Positions 52,636 to 60,773 of a DNA stretch of 64,000 nucleotides are shown piece by piece. The notes beneath the pieces were generated by a model. That model was given only the letters and a program-made list of their open reading frames with translations. It was not told the origin of the DNA and made no database searches. The position numbers and the translations under genes are program-made. The DNA comes from an uncultured Bacteroidales bacterium. Lineage in GTDB: Bacteria; Bacteroidota; Bacteroidia; Bacteroidales; UBA932. The stretch spans positions 1 through 64,000 of the forward strand of contig ONCE01000015.1 in NCBI GenBank assembly GCA_900316245.1. The letters are read 5' to 3'. The stretch's first letter is position 1; each line of letters begins with the position of its first letter.

Positions 52636-55611
52636 ATGAAAAAGAATCTGTACATCATTCTTGCAGGAGTTGTAGCACTTGCCTCCTCTTGCGTTAAAGA
52701 GACTGAGAAATTCATTGATGATACTCCCAAACCCGGGACCGTCTGTATTACCGTGAAGATGGATCCGGAAACCAAGGCCACTATTGCCGAGGCGGATGGG
52801 GCTTTCCGTTTTTCCGAAGGTGATGTGATTAAGATATTCGATGGGGCGGCCGTTAAATCTGGCGCCACAACCTCTACCGAAAACACTGGGTCTTTCGCTA
52901 TGGGAGACGGTTTTAATGAGGGAGGAAGTGGTTATGCTGGTTTCCCTGGGAGCCTGGTGGATGATATCACGGCCGAGGGTGTAGTCTTTACTTTGCCTAC
53001 TTCTTATGAGTATGCGGCCGTGGGTAATTCTGATCCTGATGCTGCCAAGGTGCCCGTCCCGATGATTGGCACCTACACGGGCGGAAGCGACATCTCCCTC
53101 AAGCAGGCTGGGGCGCTGATTCGTTTCCGTGTTACCAATGTAGCGGCCGGAACTCTCACCTTCACCTTCCCCACGAATGTAACGGGAACTCTGGAGACGG
53201 CCATCACAACTCCGTCAGGTACAAATGACGGTATTCTGGCCGCCAATCTGACGAATGCCGGAAAGACGATAACGGTGACGGATGTGCCGGAGACGGCATC
53301 TGGCAATTACATCTACATCACCCTGCCCGTCCCCACCGGAACCGCAACAGCCGGGATTAAGGTAGTCAATAACAGCGACAGCCGTATGGCCATGCCCTCT
53401 GGTAATGGAGTGGGCCTGAACCGGGCGCACGGATATAAGATGAATGTTTCCATTGGTCAGCTTCCTGGGATAAAGGGTGGGAAGATATCCGTAAGCAGCA
53501 CCAAGCAGGTCTATTTCTCTCAGGGAAACCTTCAAGCGACCACAACAGACGGATGGAGTACTTGGGCTTGGAGCTTCATGGACCATCAGTATGATATAGC
53601 GGAGACTGAAAGCGCCCCATCCTTTTACTGCTCTGATAATTATGCAGACAAGACAGCTGTCAGTCTCTTTGGCTGGGGAACAAGTGGTATAGCATATACA
53701 GGACATGCCTCGGCTTACGAGCCTTGGAGAACCAGCAATACTAATAACGGAGATTATAATCCATACAATTCCACAAGTACAAACCTGTATGATGGTGAAG
53801 GTGCCAACAAGGGCAAGGCCGATTGGGGTTATAACGCTATTACCAACGGTGGAAACCAAACGGGCATGTGGAGGACATTGACTTTAGATGAGTGGGACTA
53901 TCTTTATAATAGCCGTATCACCGGCGTTACGTTGAAGGGAACCGCAAATTCCCGCTACACCCTGGCTACCGTCAACAAAACGTTGATAGATGACGCTTCC
54001 GGAGTTAACGGCGTCATTTTATTCCCCGACAACTACTCAGGCCCCACATCAGACATTAACGATATCTTGTCCTGGGGAACTATCAATGACAAAAGCGATT
54101 ATTCAACCAAATGTACCGCCGAGGGGTGGAATACCTTGGAGGCTGCCGGTTGCGTATTCCTTCCGGCTACAGGCTGCAGGAATGGGAGAATTGTTGATGG
54201 TGTTGGACGTCTGGTGACTTACTGGTCTAGTTCCAGAGATGCAAGCAACAACGATTACGCGTACCCTTTCTCTGTCGATGTTTATGATTCCCCTGCAGGA
54301 AATAGAAGTGACCGGTTCTACGGTTGTTCTGTCCGTCTGGTAAGGGATGCCCCGGATCAAGACCCTGGTATGCTTTCCACGCCGCTCACTTTTGAGGCGA
54401 AGGTGGCTGGGGCTAATGTGTGTTTTATAAAAGAATCTGGCTCATGGATCACTCTACAGTATAGCACGGACGGCACAACATGGACAGATTTCTATGACCA
54501 TATCATTCTTACAAACGCGGGGGACAAAGTTTCTTTCCGTGCCGAGTCGACAAATGGAGCATTCTATGGCTCTACAGGGAGTAGGTTTTATTGTGATAAA
54601 GACTGTTACCTCTATGGCAATATCATGAGTTTGCTTAGTAAGGATGGTTTTGACACGTTGACAAGCGTTCCGGATAATGCTTTCAAGAGGTTGTTCGTTG
54701 GGAATGAACACATCCTTAACCATCCCTCAAAGGCACTCATTCTGCCCGCAACATCATTGGCTGAGGGGTGTTATAATGAAATGTTTGAGGGCTGTACAAG
54801 TCTTCAAACTGCGCCAGCTTTGCCCGCAACAACACTAGCCATGGAATGTTACAGAAGTATGTTTTCTGACTGTACCAGTCTTCAAACGGCACCTGCTCTG
54901 CCAGCAACATCATTGGCTAAGTGGTGTTATTATGAAATGTTTGAGGGCTGTACAAGTCTTCAAACTGCACCTGCTCTGCCTGCAACAACACTGGCTGATT
55001 GGTGTTATGGCAGTATGTTTGATGACTGTACCAGTCTTCAAACTGCACCTGCTCTTCCTGCTACAATACTGGCTGGTGGGTGTTACGGCAATATGTTTTG
55101 TGGCTGTACCAGTCTTCAAACGGCACCTGCTCTACCTGCTACAACATTAGCTGAGATGTGTTACAAAGCTATGTTCAGATACTGCACTTCTTTGGTCAGT
55201 GCACCTGATTTACCTGCTATGGAACTCGCAGGGGGCTGTTATAAGGAAATGTTCGCCAGGTGCTCTCAATTATCATCTGCGCCAGATCTTCCCGCCACCA
55301 CTCTGGCAGACAGTTGCTATCAAGATATGTTCTCCAATTGCACCTCCTTGGCTACGGCGCCCACTTTGCCCGCTCCGACTCTGGTGGATTGTTGTTATTA
55401 TGATATGTTTGAGAATTGCAGCAACTTGAATAGCGTGACATGTCTGGCTACGGATATTTCTGCTGCTTGGTGCACAGGTGGTTGGCTATATAAGGTGGCT
55501 GTGAGTGGGACGTTTATAAAGGCTCCTTCCATGACAGGCTGGACTCTTGATAGTGAAGATGGTATTCCTGAAGGTTGGACAGTTTCTGTCGCCGGTGGTC
55601 TTAGTGAGTAG
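52636..55611 (+). CDS. Fimbrillin-like/BspA-type leucine-rich surface lipoprotein
   Basis: A 991-residue lipoprotein (MKKNLYIILAGVVALASSCVKE, lipidated C19). Residues about 25-280 resemble fimbrillin-family beta-sandwich domains (MDPETKATIAEADGAFRFSEGD style, ISLKQAGALIRFRV). A second module (about 285-570) starts KISVSSTKQVYFSQGNLQAT and ends with a GCSVRLVRD phrase, reminiscent of domains found in Bacteroidales surface proteins. Nine 26-residue BspA-like leucine-rich units fill 703-936, and a short cap ends it. Such proteins are typically exposed adhesins. Base composition is more AT-rich than neighbouring genes, suggesting transfer. The stop is followed in frame by a relic of the second module. 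Confidence 0.85.
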   Translation: MKKNLYIILAGVVALASSCVKETEKFIDDTPKPGTVCITVKMDPETKATIAEADGAFRFSEGDVIKIFDGAAVKSGATTSTENTGSFAMGDGFNEGGSGYAGFPGSLVDDITAEGVVFTLPTSYEYAAVGNSDPDAAKVPVPMIGTYTGGSDISLKQAGALIRFRVTNVAAGTLTFTFPTNVTGTLETAITTPSGTNDGILAANLTNAGKTITVTDVPETASGNYIYITLPVPTGTATAGIKVVNNSDSRMAMPSGNGVGLNRAHGYKMNVSIGQLPGIKGGKISVSSTKQVYFSQGNLQATTTDGWSTWAWSFMDHQYDIAETESAPSFYCSDNYADKTAVSLFGWGTSGIAYTGHASAYEPWRTSNTNNGDYNPYNSTSTNLYDGEGANKGKADWGYNAITNGGNQTGMWRTLTLDEWDYLYNSRITGVTLKGTANSRYTLATVNKTLIDDASGVNGVILFPDNYSGPTSDINDILSWGTINDKSDYSTKCTAEGWNTLEAAGCVFLPATGCRNGRIVDGVGRLVTYWSSSRDASNNDYAYPFSVDVYDSPAGNRSDRFYGCSVRLVRDAPDQDPGMLSTPLTFEAKVAGANVCFIKESGSWITLQYSTDGTTWTDFYDHIILTNAGDKVSFRAESTNGAFYGSTGSRFYCDKDCYLYGNIMSLLSKDGFDTLTSVPDNAFKRLFVGNEHILNHPSKALILPATSLAEGCYNEMFEGCTSLQTAPALPATTLAMECYRSMFSDCTSLQTAPALPATSLAKWCYYEMFEGCTSLQTAPALPATTLADWCYGSMFDDCTSLQTAPALPATILAGGCYGNMFCGCTSLQTAPALPATTLAEMCYKAMFRYCTSLVSAPDLPAMELAGGCYKEMFARCSQLSSAPDLPATTLADSCYQDMFSNCTSLATAPTLPAPTLVDCCYYDMFENCSNLNSVTCLATDISAAWCTGGWLYKVAVSGTFIKAPSMTGWTLDSEDGIPEGWTVSVAGGLSE
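54742..55443 (+). repeat. Nine tandem 78-bp units encoding leucine-rich repeats
   Basis: Each unit encodes 26 residues of the form LPATxLAxxCYxxMFxxCTS then LxTAPx. Units 1-6 are most alike, and parts of units 1 and 3 are nearly identical at base level (GAAATGTTTGAGGGCTGTAC at about 54778 and 54934), pointing to recent duplication or gene conversion. Units 7-9 have drifted. Confidence 0.92.
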
Positions 55612-55740
55612 TTTACAGTAGCTGACGGCAAGCAGGTATATTTCTCCCTGGGCAATCTTCAGGCGACCAGAAAACAAATTCTTCTCATCAAACAAGTGGT
55701 TATCAGTTTATTCAATTGGAATCTTTTGAAGATTTCCAAT
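55612..55740 (+). pseudogene. In-frame relic of the lipoprotein's second module after the stop
   Basis: Directly after TAG, the same frame reads FTVADGKQVYFSLGNLQAT and then unrelated sequence to a stop. This matches SSTKQVYFSQGNLQATTTDG near residue 290 of the same protein. It looks like the first 20 codons of another module copy, left after truncation, with the TAG possibly a later nonsense change. Confidence 0.65.
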
Positions 55741-55794
55741 CGCAATATACGACTTTTTTGCTAATATCCTTATAGCCTCCAAAATCGTGACCGC

Positions 55795-56241
55795 AGTAGA
55801 CGTGCCATTGTTTGTCCCGTCTACCGCGTTTTGGGTACCTTTTCGCTGTAGATAGGACATTTTCCGGCACGTCTACCGCACCTGACCGTTTTGTCAGAAG
55901 AAGCGCGAGAAGCAGTGCAACGCCCAGAAAAGCTTTGGGTGCGGTGCAAGAGCCTGTGCCAGCGGTTACGCCTCGTTTGCCTGAGGGCAAACGCCGCGCC
56001 CTTTCTTTAACCTACACCCCACCAGCGGTGCCAATGGCAACGTTCGTCACATGCCCAAGATGGGCAACGGGCAACCCCTGCATGGGCCCTTTAATGGAGC
56101 CCGTGCAGGGGTTGATCCGTAGCCGCCGGATGTCGCATACTCCGGCGGCGGTGCCTTCCGTTCCTTTACCTTTCCCTCACAGCGGGCAACAGACGGAGTC
56201 TGTAGCCGCCGGATGTCGCATACTCCGGCGGCGGTGCCCGT
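55795..56241 (-). repeat. Long composite non-coding repeat element, copy 2 (inverted)
   Basis: Read on the minus strand this shows, in the same order, blocks A to D of the element at 5835-6604: the TACAGACTCCGTCTGTTGCCC phrase, CACGGGCTCCATTAAAGGGC with CATGCAGGGGTTGCCCGTTG, the CGTTTGCCCTCAGGCAAACG hairpin with the GCGGTTACGCC-type context, and the two GGTAGACGGGACA/TAGACGTGCC phrases. The 240-base insert of copy 1 is missing. A GTAGCCGCCGGATGTCGCAT phrase occurs twice (about 56129 and 56203). No protein is supported. Confidence 0.8.
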
Positions 56242-56262
56242 TAGTCTTTGTGCGCACCGGTA

Positions 56263-56751
56263 TCAATACGGCTGCCTATTGATGGAGTTCCGAATGAACC
56301 TTTCTGCCCGGTCGTGGATTTCTGCGATTCGGAGAATCTCACTTAGCAATTCACGGCGCTCCTGGCTGTTTGTGTCCAGTGTGTCCAGGGCGTCTTTTGC
56401 CCGCCAGAGATTGTGGTGCAAGTCATTGAGCTTAACCTGGATAGCCGTTTCATTGCCGGAGAGGACAATGTTTCGGACATAGTCCTCATAGCTCATTCCG
56501 GAGCGGTGAGTGAGCAACTCCACTGCCTCCAGCACATCCTCTTCAACCCCTTGTGCCCTCAGATCAGAAATAGTCAGATCCGTGTCCTCCACTACATCGT
56601 GCAGGAGGCCGGCCTTTTTTTCCTCCACGGTCTTTCCCATAAGGCCCACGGAGAGAACGTGTAAGATGGCGGGGTTTCCAACCATATCTTTTTGCCCGTC
56701 GTGTGCCGCTACGGCAATACGGATGATGTCTTCAATACTGGTGGTAGTCAT
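56263..56751 (-). CDS. Stand-alone HD hydrolase with SpoT-type active site
   Basis: A 162-residue protein consisting only of an HD domain. All residues of the Rel/SpoT hydrolase constellation line up: H31, H51-D52, E55-D56 (HDVVEDT), and D110 with N114 four residues later. This is the pattern of small alarmone hydrolases (SAH/MESH1-like), so a (p)ppGpp or NADPH phosphatase role is reasonable but unproven. It follows a 31-residue membrane peptide gene by 12 bases on the same strand. Its end lies 22 bases from the composite repeat. Confidence 0.85.
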   Translation of the reverse strand: MTTTSIEDIIRIAVAAHDGQKDMVGNPAILHVLSVGLMGKTVEEKKAGLLHDVVEDTDLTISDLRAQGVEEDVLEAVELLTHRSGMSYEDYVRNIVLSGNETAIQVKLNDLHHNLWRAKDALDTLDTNSQERRELLSEILRIAEIHDRAERFIRNSINRQPY

Positions 56752-56763
56752 AGGGCAGCGGGT

Positions 56764-56859
56764 TTATTCGTGTGCGGTTTCGCAGAAAGTGATGGCACCC
56801 TTGACCAGAAGGGCGATAGCGCCGATGTACAGGCTCACGGTAACGAAAATCTCAAGCAT
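56764..56859 (-). CDS. Predicted 31-residue single-pass membrane peptide
   Basis: A short frame MLEIFVTVSLYIGAIALLVK and a polar tail GAITFCETAHE: one hydrophobic helix of about 18 residues. A perfect TAnnTTTG box lies 18 bases upstream, and the HD hydrolase gene follows 12 bases after its stop, so the frame would be the first in that transcript. Small size makes this uncertain. Confidence 0.45.
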   Translation of the reverse strand: MLEIFVTVSLYIGAIALLVKGAITFCETAHE

Positions 56860-56877
56860 ATCTTTGTTCTTTTTCTG

Positions 56878-56885
56878 CAAAGATA
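56878..56885 (-). promoter_or_regulatory. -7 element for the membrane peptide/HD hydrolase pair
   Basis: TATCTTTG on the minus strand, exact TAnnTTTG match, in the gap after the UvrD-type helicase gene. Confidence 0.5.
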
Positions 56886-56920
56886 CACTCCGCTTGCGCC
56901 AAGACGCTGCGCAAGTAAAA

Positions 56921-59047
56921 TTAATTCTGAGAAAGGAACCCGGCGCGGAGGGTCCTTGTGGAGCCGTTGTCAAACTGGACCTCGAAACTGGAGAAGTCCT
57001 TGTTAGCGGAGACGATTTTCCCTTCCCCGAAGACCGGATGCCGGACAGTGTCCCCAACCTTGAAGGGACTCTCGTATTCGGCTCTCTCCTTCTCGAAGTA
57101 GTCCTCTTCGTCCAGGACGTGGCTGAGGTTCCGCGTTCCCTTCCACAGGTCCGGCGGAATGACGCCTTCGGTCACTACCAGTTCCCGCCGGATCTCCGCC
57201 AGGAAGCGTGACGGGTACTTGTTGGTCTTGGTGGAGACGTTGAAGCCCTCGGACTCCGTCAGGAAGAGAGCCTTTTCGGCCCGGGTGACGGCAACGTACA
57301 TAAGGCGCCGCTCCTCCTCCTCGCCGTTCTTCTTGCCTTCGCGGATGGTGCGCATATTGGGGAAGATCCCTTCACTCAGGCCGATAATGAAGACAAACGG
57401 GAACTCCAGGCCCTTCGCCTGGTGGATGGTCATAAGTTTCAGGGTAGGGGTGTCCCGCCGATGGTCGTCATTGGTATAGAGCGCCACGTCCTGCAGGTAA
57501 TCTGCCAGGGTGCTTTCATCCGGGGTGCGGACACTCTCGTAGAAGCGGATGGAACTCAGGAGCTCGTCCAGGTTCTCCAGGCGGTCTTCGTCCTGGTCTT
57601 CCCGGACCATCCTCTTGTAGCCGGAGCCTTCCAGGATGCGGTTCAGGAGGTCACTCACACGGTTCTCCCGGGCAAACTGCTTGGCATCTTCAATGAGGTC
57701 AATAAAGGCCGATGCCTTATCGGGGAAATAGACCTGCAGGGCGCTGTAAAGGGAGATGCCTTCCCGCTCGGCCGTATCCCGGACGCTGTCCAGGAACTTC
57801 TTTCCCAGTTTCCGGGAAGGGACATTGATGATGCGCTCGAAGGAGAGGTCGTCGTCCTGGTTGGAGACCAGGCGGAGATAGCTGAGGGCATCCTTGATCT
57901 CCTTCCTCTCGAAAAAGCGCGTTCCGCCCCAGATGGTGTACTCGAGGTGGGCGTTCAGCAACTCCTGCTCGATAGCCCGGGACTGGTGGGTGCTGCGGTA
58001 GAGGATGGCGATGTCGTTGATGCCGGCACCGTTTCCCAGGAGCATCCGTATCTGGGAGACAATCCACTCCATCTCCTCCTTCTCGCTGCGGCCGTGGAAG
58101 TGGATGACCGCTTTTCCTTCGGCCTTTCGCGTGAAAAGATCCTTGGGGATGCGGTTCTGGTTATTGGCTATGACGCAGTTGGCTACGTCCAGGATGCGGG
58201 GCGTGGAACGGTAGTTCTCATCCAGGATGATGGTTTTGTCTGCCGCGAAGTTTACGAAAAGATCCGGCCGGGCGCCGCGCCACTCGTAGATGGCCTGGTC
58301 CGGGTCCCCGACCACAAAGAGGTTCCGGTGCTTGGCACTCAGGCGCTCTACCAGGTCCCAGTCGTCCAGGTTGCAGTCCTGGGCCTCGTCCACCATAATG
58401 TAGTTGAGCGTGTTCTGCCAATGCTCGGCAGCGTCCTGGAAGTGGTCCAGGATGTACTTGGTGACATTCATCAGGTCGTCAAAATCCAGCGCATAGTGCT
58501 TCATCTGACGGGATACATAGCCCGCCAGGCGGGAAGTGCGGCGCATCTCGTCGCTTATCTTGCACCCGGGGAGCATATAGGTCTGGATGTAGCCATTGAG
58601 GGCCTTGTCCTTGGCTACGGATTCGAGGAACTGGCGGACGGTCTTGTCCGTGCGCTTCAGGCCCATCTCGTCCATCGCCTGCTTGGCTATGGCCTTGGAG
58701 TCCTCCTCATCCAGGATGGTAAAAGTCTTGGGGAACCCCAGCCGATAAATCTCCTGCCTCAGGAACTTCACGCAGAATCCGTGAAGCGTGCACACGAAAT
58801 CGTTGTAATCCCCGCTCTGGACCATCTCGGAGATACGGCTGCGCATCTCCGCCGCCGCCTTGTTGGTGAAAGTGAGGCAGAGGATATTGGCCGGGTCAAT
58901 GCCCAGCACGTTGACAATATAGGCGTAGCGGTGGGTGAGAGCCTTGGTCTTGCCCGTCCCGGCGCCCGCCACCACGCGGATGCGCCCTTCGGTAGTCTTC
59001 ACGGCCTCCGCCTGCCTGTTGTTCAGTCCCTGGAAGATGTCTTTCAT
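56921..59047 (-). CDS. UvrD/PcrA-type superfamily 1 DNA helicase
   Basis: A 708-residue SF1A helicase for repair and replication restart. Motifs in order: LNNRQAEAVKTTEG (Q motif), VVAGAGTGKTKALTHR (Walker A), YIMVDEAQDCNL (DEAQD instead of the usual DExQD spacing), VVGDPDQAIYEWRGA (motif III), ILDENYRSTPRIL (IV), TIHQAKGLEFPFVFI (V) and YVAVTRAEKALFL (VI). A tudor-like carboxyl tail (VGDTVRHPVFGEGKIV) for RNA polymerase contact, as in PcrA, ends it. The ATG at 59047 lies seven bases from a perfect -7 box; the frame extends upstream only through the promoter. Confidence 0.93.
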   Translation of the reverse strand: MKDIFQGLNNRQAEAVKTTEGRIRVVAGAGTGKTKALTHRYAYIVNVLGIDPANILCLTFTNKAAAEMRSRISEMVQSGDYNDFVCTLHGFCVKFLRQEIYRLGFPKTFTILDEEDSKAIAKQAMDEMGLKRTDKTVRQFLESVAKDKALNGYIQTYMLPGCKISDEMRRTSRLAGYVSRQMKHYALDFDDLMNVTKYILDHFQDAAEHWQNTLNYIMVDEAQDCNLDDWDLVERLSAKHRNLFVVGDPDQAIYEWRGARPDLFVNFAADKTIILDENYRSTPRILDVANCVIANNQNRIPKDLFTRKAEGKAVIHFHGRSEKEEMEWIVSQIRMLLGNGAGINDIAILYRSTHQSRAIEQELLNAHLEYTIWGGTRFFERKEIKDALSYLRLVSNQDDDLSFERIINVPSRKLGKKFLDSVRDTAEREGISLYSALQVYFPDKASAFIDLIEDAKQFARENRVSDLLNRILEGSGYKRMVREDQDEDRLENLDELLSSIRFYESVRTPDESTLADYLQDVALYTNDDHRRDTPTLKLMTIHQAKGLEFPFVFIIGLSEGIFPNMRTIREGKKNGEEEERRLMYVAVTRAEKALFLTESEGFNVSTKTNKYPSRFLAEIRRELVVTEGVIPPDLWKGTRNLSHVLDEEDYFEKERAEYESPFKVGDTVRHPVFGEGKIVSANKDFSSFEVQFDNGSTRTLRAGFLSQN

Positions 59048-59054
59048 ACAGCAA

Positions 59055-59062
59055 CAAAGATA
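59055..59062 (-). promoter_or_regulatory. -7 element seven bases from the helicase start
   Basis: TATCTTTG on the minus strand; with seven bases to the ATG the message would be almost leaderless. Confidence 0.6.
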
Positions 59063-59139
59063 CAAAAAAACAACTATCTTTGTCTTGAGTGCGGGTAGCG
59101 CTGTAAGGGTACCGATCGAGCGTCAATTCGGGGCCTCAG

Positions 59140-59574
59140 CTATGACTGCTCCTCTTCTTCATCAGGAAAATCAACCTGATCCAGGATCTCTGCCATCTGG
59201 CCGATGACATCCTTGAAACGGTCAAGGGTGTTGTAGAGAGAGTCCTCTGCAAGAACTCCTCGGGGAAGTTCCTTGCGAATTTCGCCGCGTTCGTCCGCCT
59301 CGAAGTCCTTCTGCCATTCGCCGGAAGTCATATACTCCGTAAGTGTGCAGATGTCTTCCCACTTGTCCAGCAGCATATCCATGGCAATCTCCGCCTCCTT
59401 CACGGCTTCCTCGACTCCTTTGTACCGCTCGCTGTTCATTATGACACGCCACTCCGTCTGGGAGAATTTCTTCTTGATTTCTTCAATGGGGCCGAACACC
59501 TTCTCGAACTCCTGGAGAGTCTTCTGCTGAATATCGTCTCTAAATTTCTGAATGTTTTTATTTGTAGGTTTCAT
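59140..59574 (-). CDS. DUF4298-domain protein
   Basis: A 144-residue acidic helical protein. Residues about 60-135 follow the DUF4298 outline: a helix with EAEIAMDMLLDKWEDI, then EYMTSGEWQKDFEADERGEI, then LPRGVLAEDSLYNTLDRF. The family's function is unknown; it is common in mobile or phage-linked regions of Firmicutes and Bacteroidota. It lies at the boundary of the accessory island and on the same strand as the genes upstream of it, but 105 bases after the FtsZ-like fragment. Confidence 0.7.
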   Translation of the reverse strand: MKPTNKNIQKFRDDIQQKTLQEFEKVFGPIEEIKKKFSQTEWRVIMNSERYKGVEEAVKEAEIAMDMLLDKWEDICTLTEYMTSGEWQKDFEADERGEIRKELPRGVLAEDSLYNTLDRFKDVIGQMAEILDQVDFPDEEEEQS

Positions 59575-59678
59575 GGTGTAAATGATGAATATGTTACGAT
59601 GACTTTAAGGTGATATGCGGGGTACATTTAATCCGCTGCCGTCACTTTACCAGTATTGCTGTTTTTTCCTGTTAACGG

Positions 59679-59837
59679 TTACAGTCTCAGGCTGGGTGGG
59701 TATGCTCCGGAATATGTACCCTGGCCGTACATGTAGTTTACAGCGTTGCAGCCACCGCCTCCAACGCCTACTACTTTGATGAGGGAGCTTTCTTGGCCCC
59801 AGTCTCTTGGGGTTATGTTTATGTTAAAATCTTGCAT
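59679..59837 (-). pseudogene. FtsZ amino-terminal fragment, 52 codons
   Basis: From the ATG at 59837 the frame reads MQDFNINITPRDWGQESSLI then KVVGVGGGGCNAVNYMYGQG and diverges for a last 12 residues before a stop. The first 40 match the start of Bacteroidota FtsZ, including the first strand and the GVGGGG loop that touches the nucleotide, but everything after, including the GGGTGTG tubulin signature, is missing. A perfect -7 box 38 bases upstream suggests it can be transcribed. It may be a dead fragment or a short expressed peptide. Confidence 0.75.
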
Positions 59838-59875
59838 GATTGGGTGACCGCTATCTGGTAAAAATGGGGGTAATG

Positions 59876-59883
59876 CAAAGATA
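59876..59883 (-). promoter_or_regulatory. -7 element of the FtsZ-like fragment
   Basis: TATCTTTG on the minus strand, exact TAnnTTTG match, 38 bases before the ATG at 59837 and 74 bases after the DnaA-like gene's stop. Confidence 0.55.
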
Positions 59884-59957
59884 CGAAATAAGTAGATAAT
59901 GTCCATGCCCATTGTCCACGGTCACAGGGCGTTTGGACGATGTTTTTAGGGTTGTCA

Positions 59958-60773
59958 TTATTCTAGTTTGCCAATCTCAATCGTTGTTCCCCAACGGAGA
60001 TGCTCGATTATTTTTGCTTCGAGCACGCCCTTTAAGTCACCGAGTCCTTGATTGCATGTCAGTACCATCTGCTTGTCTTTTTGGTACATCTGATCCATGA
60101 CATGGAAGAAGCAGTTCTGTGTCCCTGGTCCTACAAGGTCCTGAAGATTGTCCAGGATTAAAACATCAACCTTGTCATACCGGTCCTTAAATTCAACTAA
60201 TTTGTTCGACTTAACAGCATCCATATACTGACGCTTAAACTCATCTCCCGTAACATAGAGGATTGTCATGGCTAAGTTCTTGTTTTTAAGGGCATTCCCA
60301 ATTGCGTTCACTAAGTGCGTTTTCCCACACCCGAAATCTCCAACGAGCAAGAAAGGATTATGTTCACGCTTCCCAGGCGAATAAATGACCTCCTTCGCCA
60401 TTTGTAACGCTGCTGAATTACTATCAGTTTCTCTATAGTTATCAAGGATGAGGGTTGGATTCAGTTGTGACGATTCTTTTTTTTGCGACGCCACGAGTGG
60501 CGTTAGATTCTCAACCACTATTTTATAGTATACTCGACGGTCCTCGACCAAATCTGAGAGAGACATGTGAAGTAGTGTTGCCACGGTATTTGCTTTGAGC
60601 CCATGTTGTGTCCTAAGGGACATAACATTATCTGATTGAACAGCTTGAATTACAACGTTAATTCCGACATCGTGCTTTTCCAGATCATCATACGCTGAGA
60701 TGTATTTCTTGGCTGCGTTTATACATCTCTGAAGACATTCTTCAGTGGGTATCTCAATCATGAATGTCACCAT
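59958..60773 (-). CDS. DnaA-like AAA+ protein lacking the DNA-binding domain
   Basis: A 271-residue protein. Residues about 105-268 match DnaA domain III: NPTLILDNYRETDSNSAA, Walker A VGDFGCGKTHLVNAIGN (144-160), ILYVTGDEFKRQYMDAVKSN, Walker B VDVLILDNLQDL (202-213; DN where DnaA has DD), FFHVMDQMYQKDKQMVLTCN (sensor I). The arginine-finger segment is changed (EHLRWG for SRFEWG) and domain IV is absent. The first 100 residues are not DnaA-like. More AT-rich than the neighbours. It overlaps the zinc-ribbon gene by 20 bases; an in-frame ATG at 60761 is an alternative start. IstB/DnaC was considered and fits less well. Confidence 0.85.
   Translation of the reverse strand: MVTFMIEIPTEECLQRCINAAKKYISAYDDLEKHDVGINVVIQAVQSDNVMSLRTQHGLKANTVATLLHMSLSDLVEDRRVYYKIVVENLTPLVASQKKESSQLNPTLILDNYRETDSNSAALQMAKEVIYSPGKREHNPFLLVGDFGCGKTHLVNAIGNALKNKNLAMTILYVTGDEFKRQYMDAVKSNKLVEFKDRYDKVDVLILDNLQDLVGPGTQNCFFHVMDQMYQKDKQMVLTCNQGLGDLKGVLEAKIIEHLRWGTTIEIGKLE

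Noticed and set aside
54742..55443. Regular 78-bp repeats considered as a CRISPR array
   Set aside because: Units are contiguous, translate as leucine-rich repeats in one frame, and there are no spacers.
55812..56482. Open frames across the second composite repeat
   Set aside because: The frame is not kept relative to the first copy and runs antisense into the HD hydrolase gene.
59958..60773. IstB/DnaC transposon helper ATPase
   Set aside because: The NPxxxLDNY...SNSAA start, the sensor and helix spacing match DnaA domain III better, and no transposase gene accompanies it.
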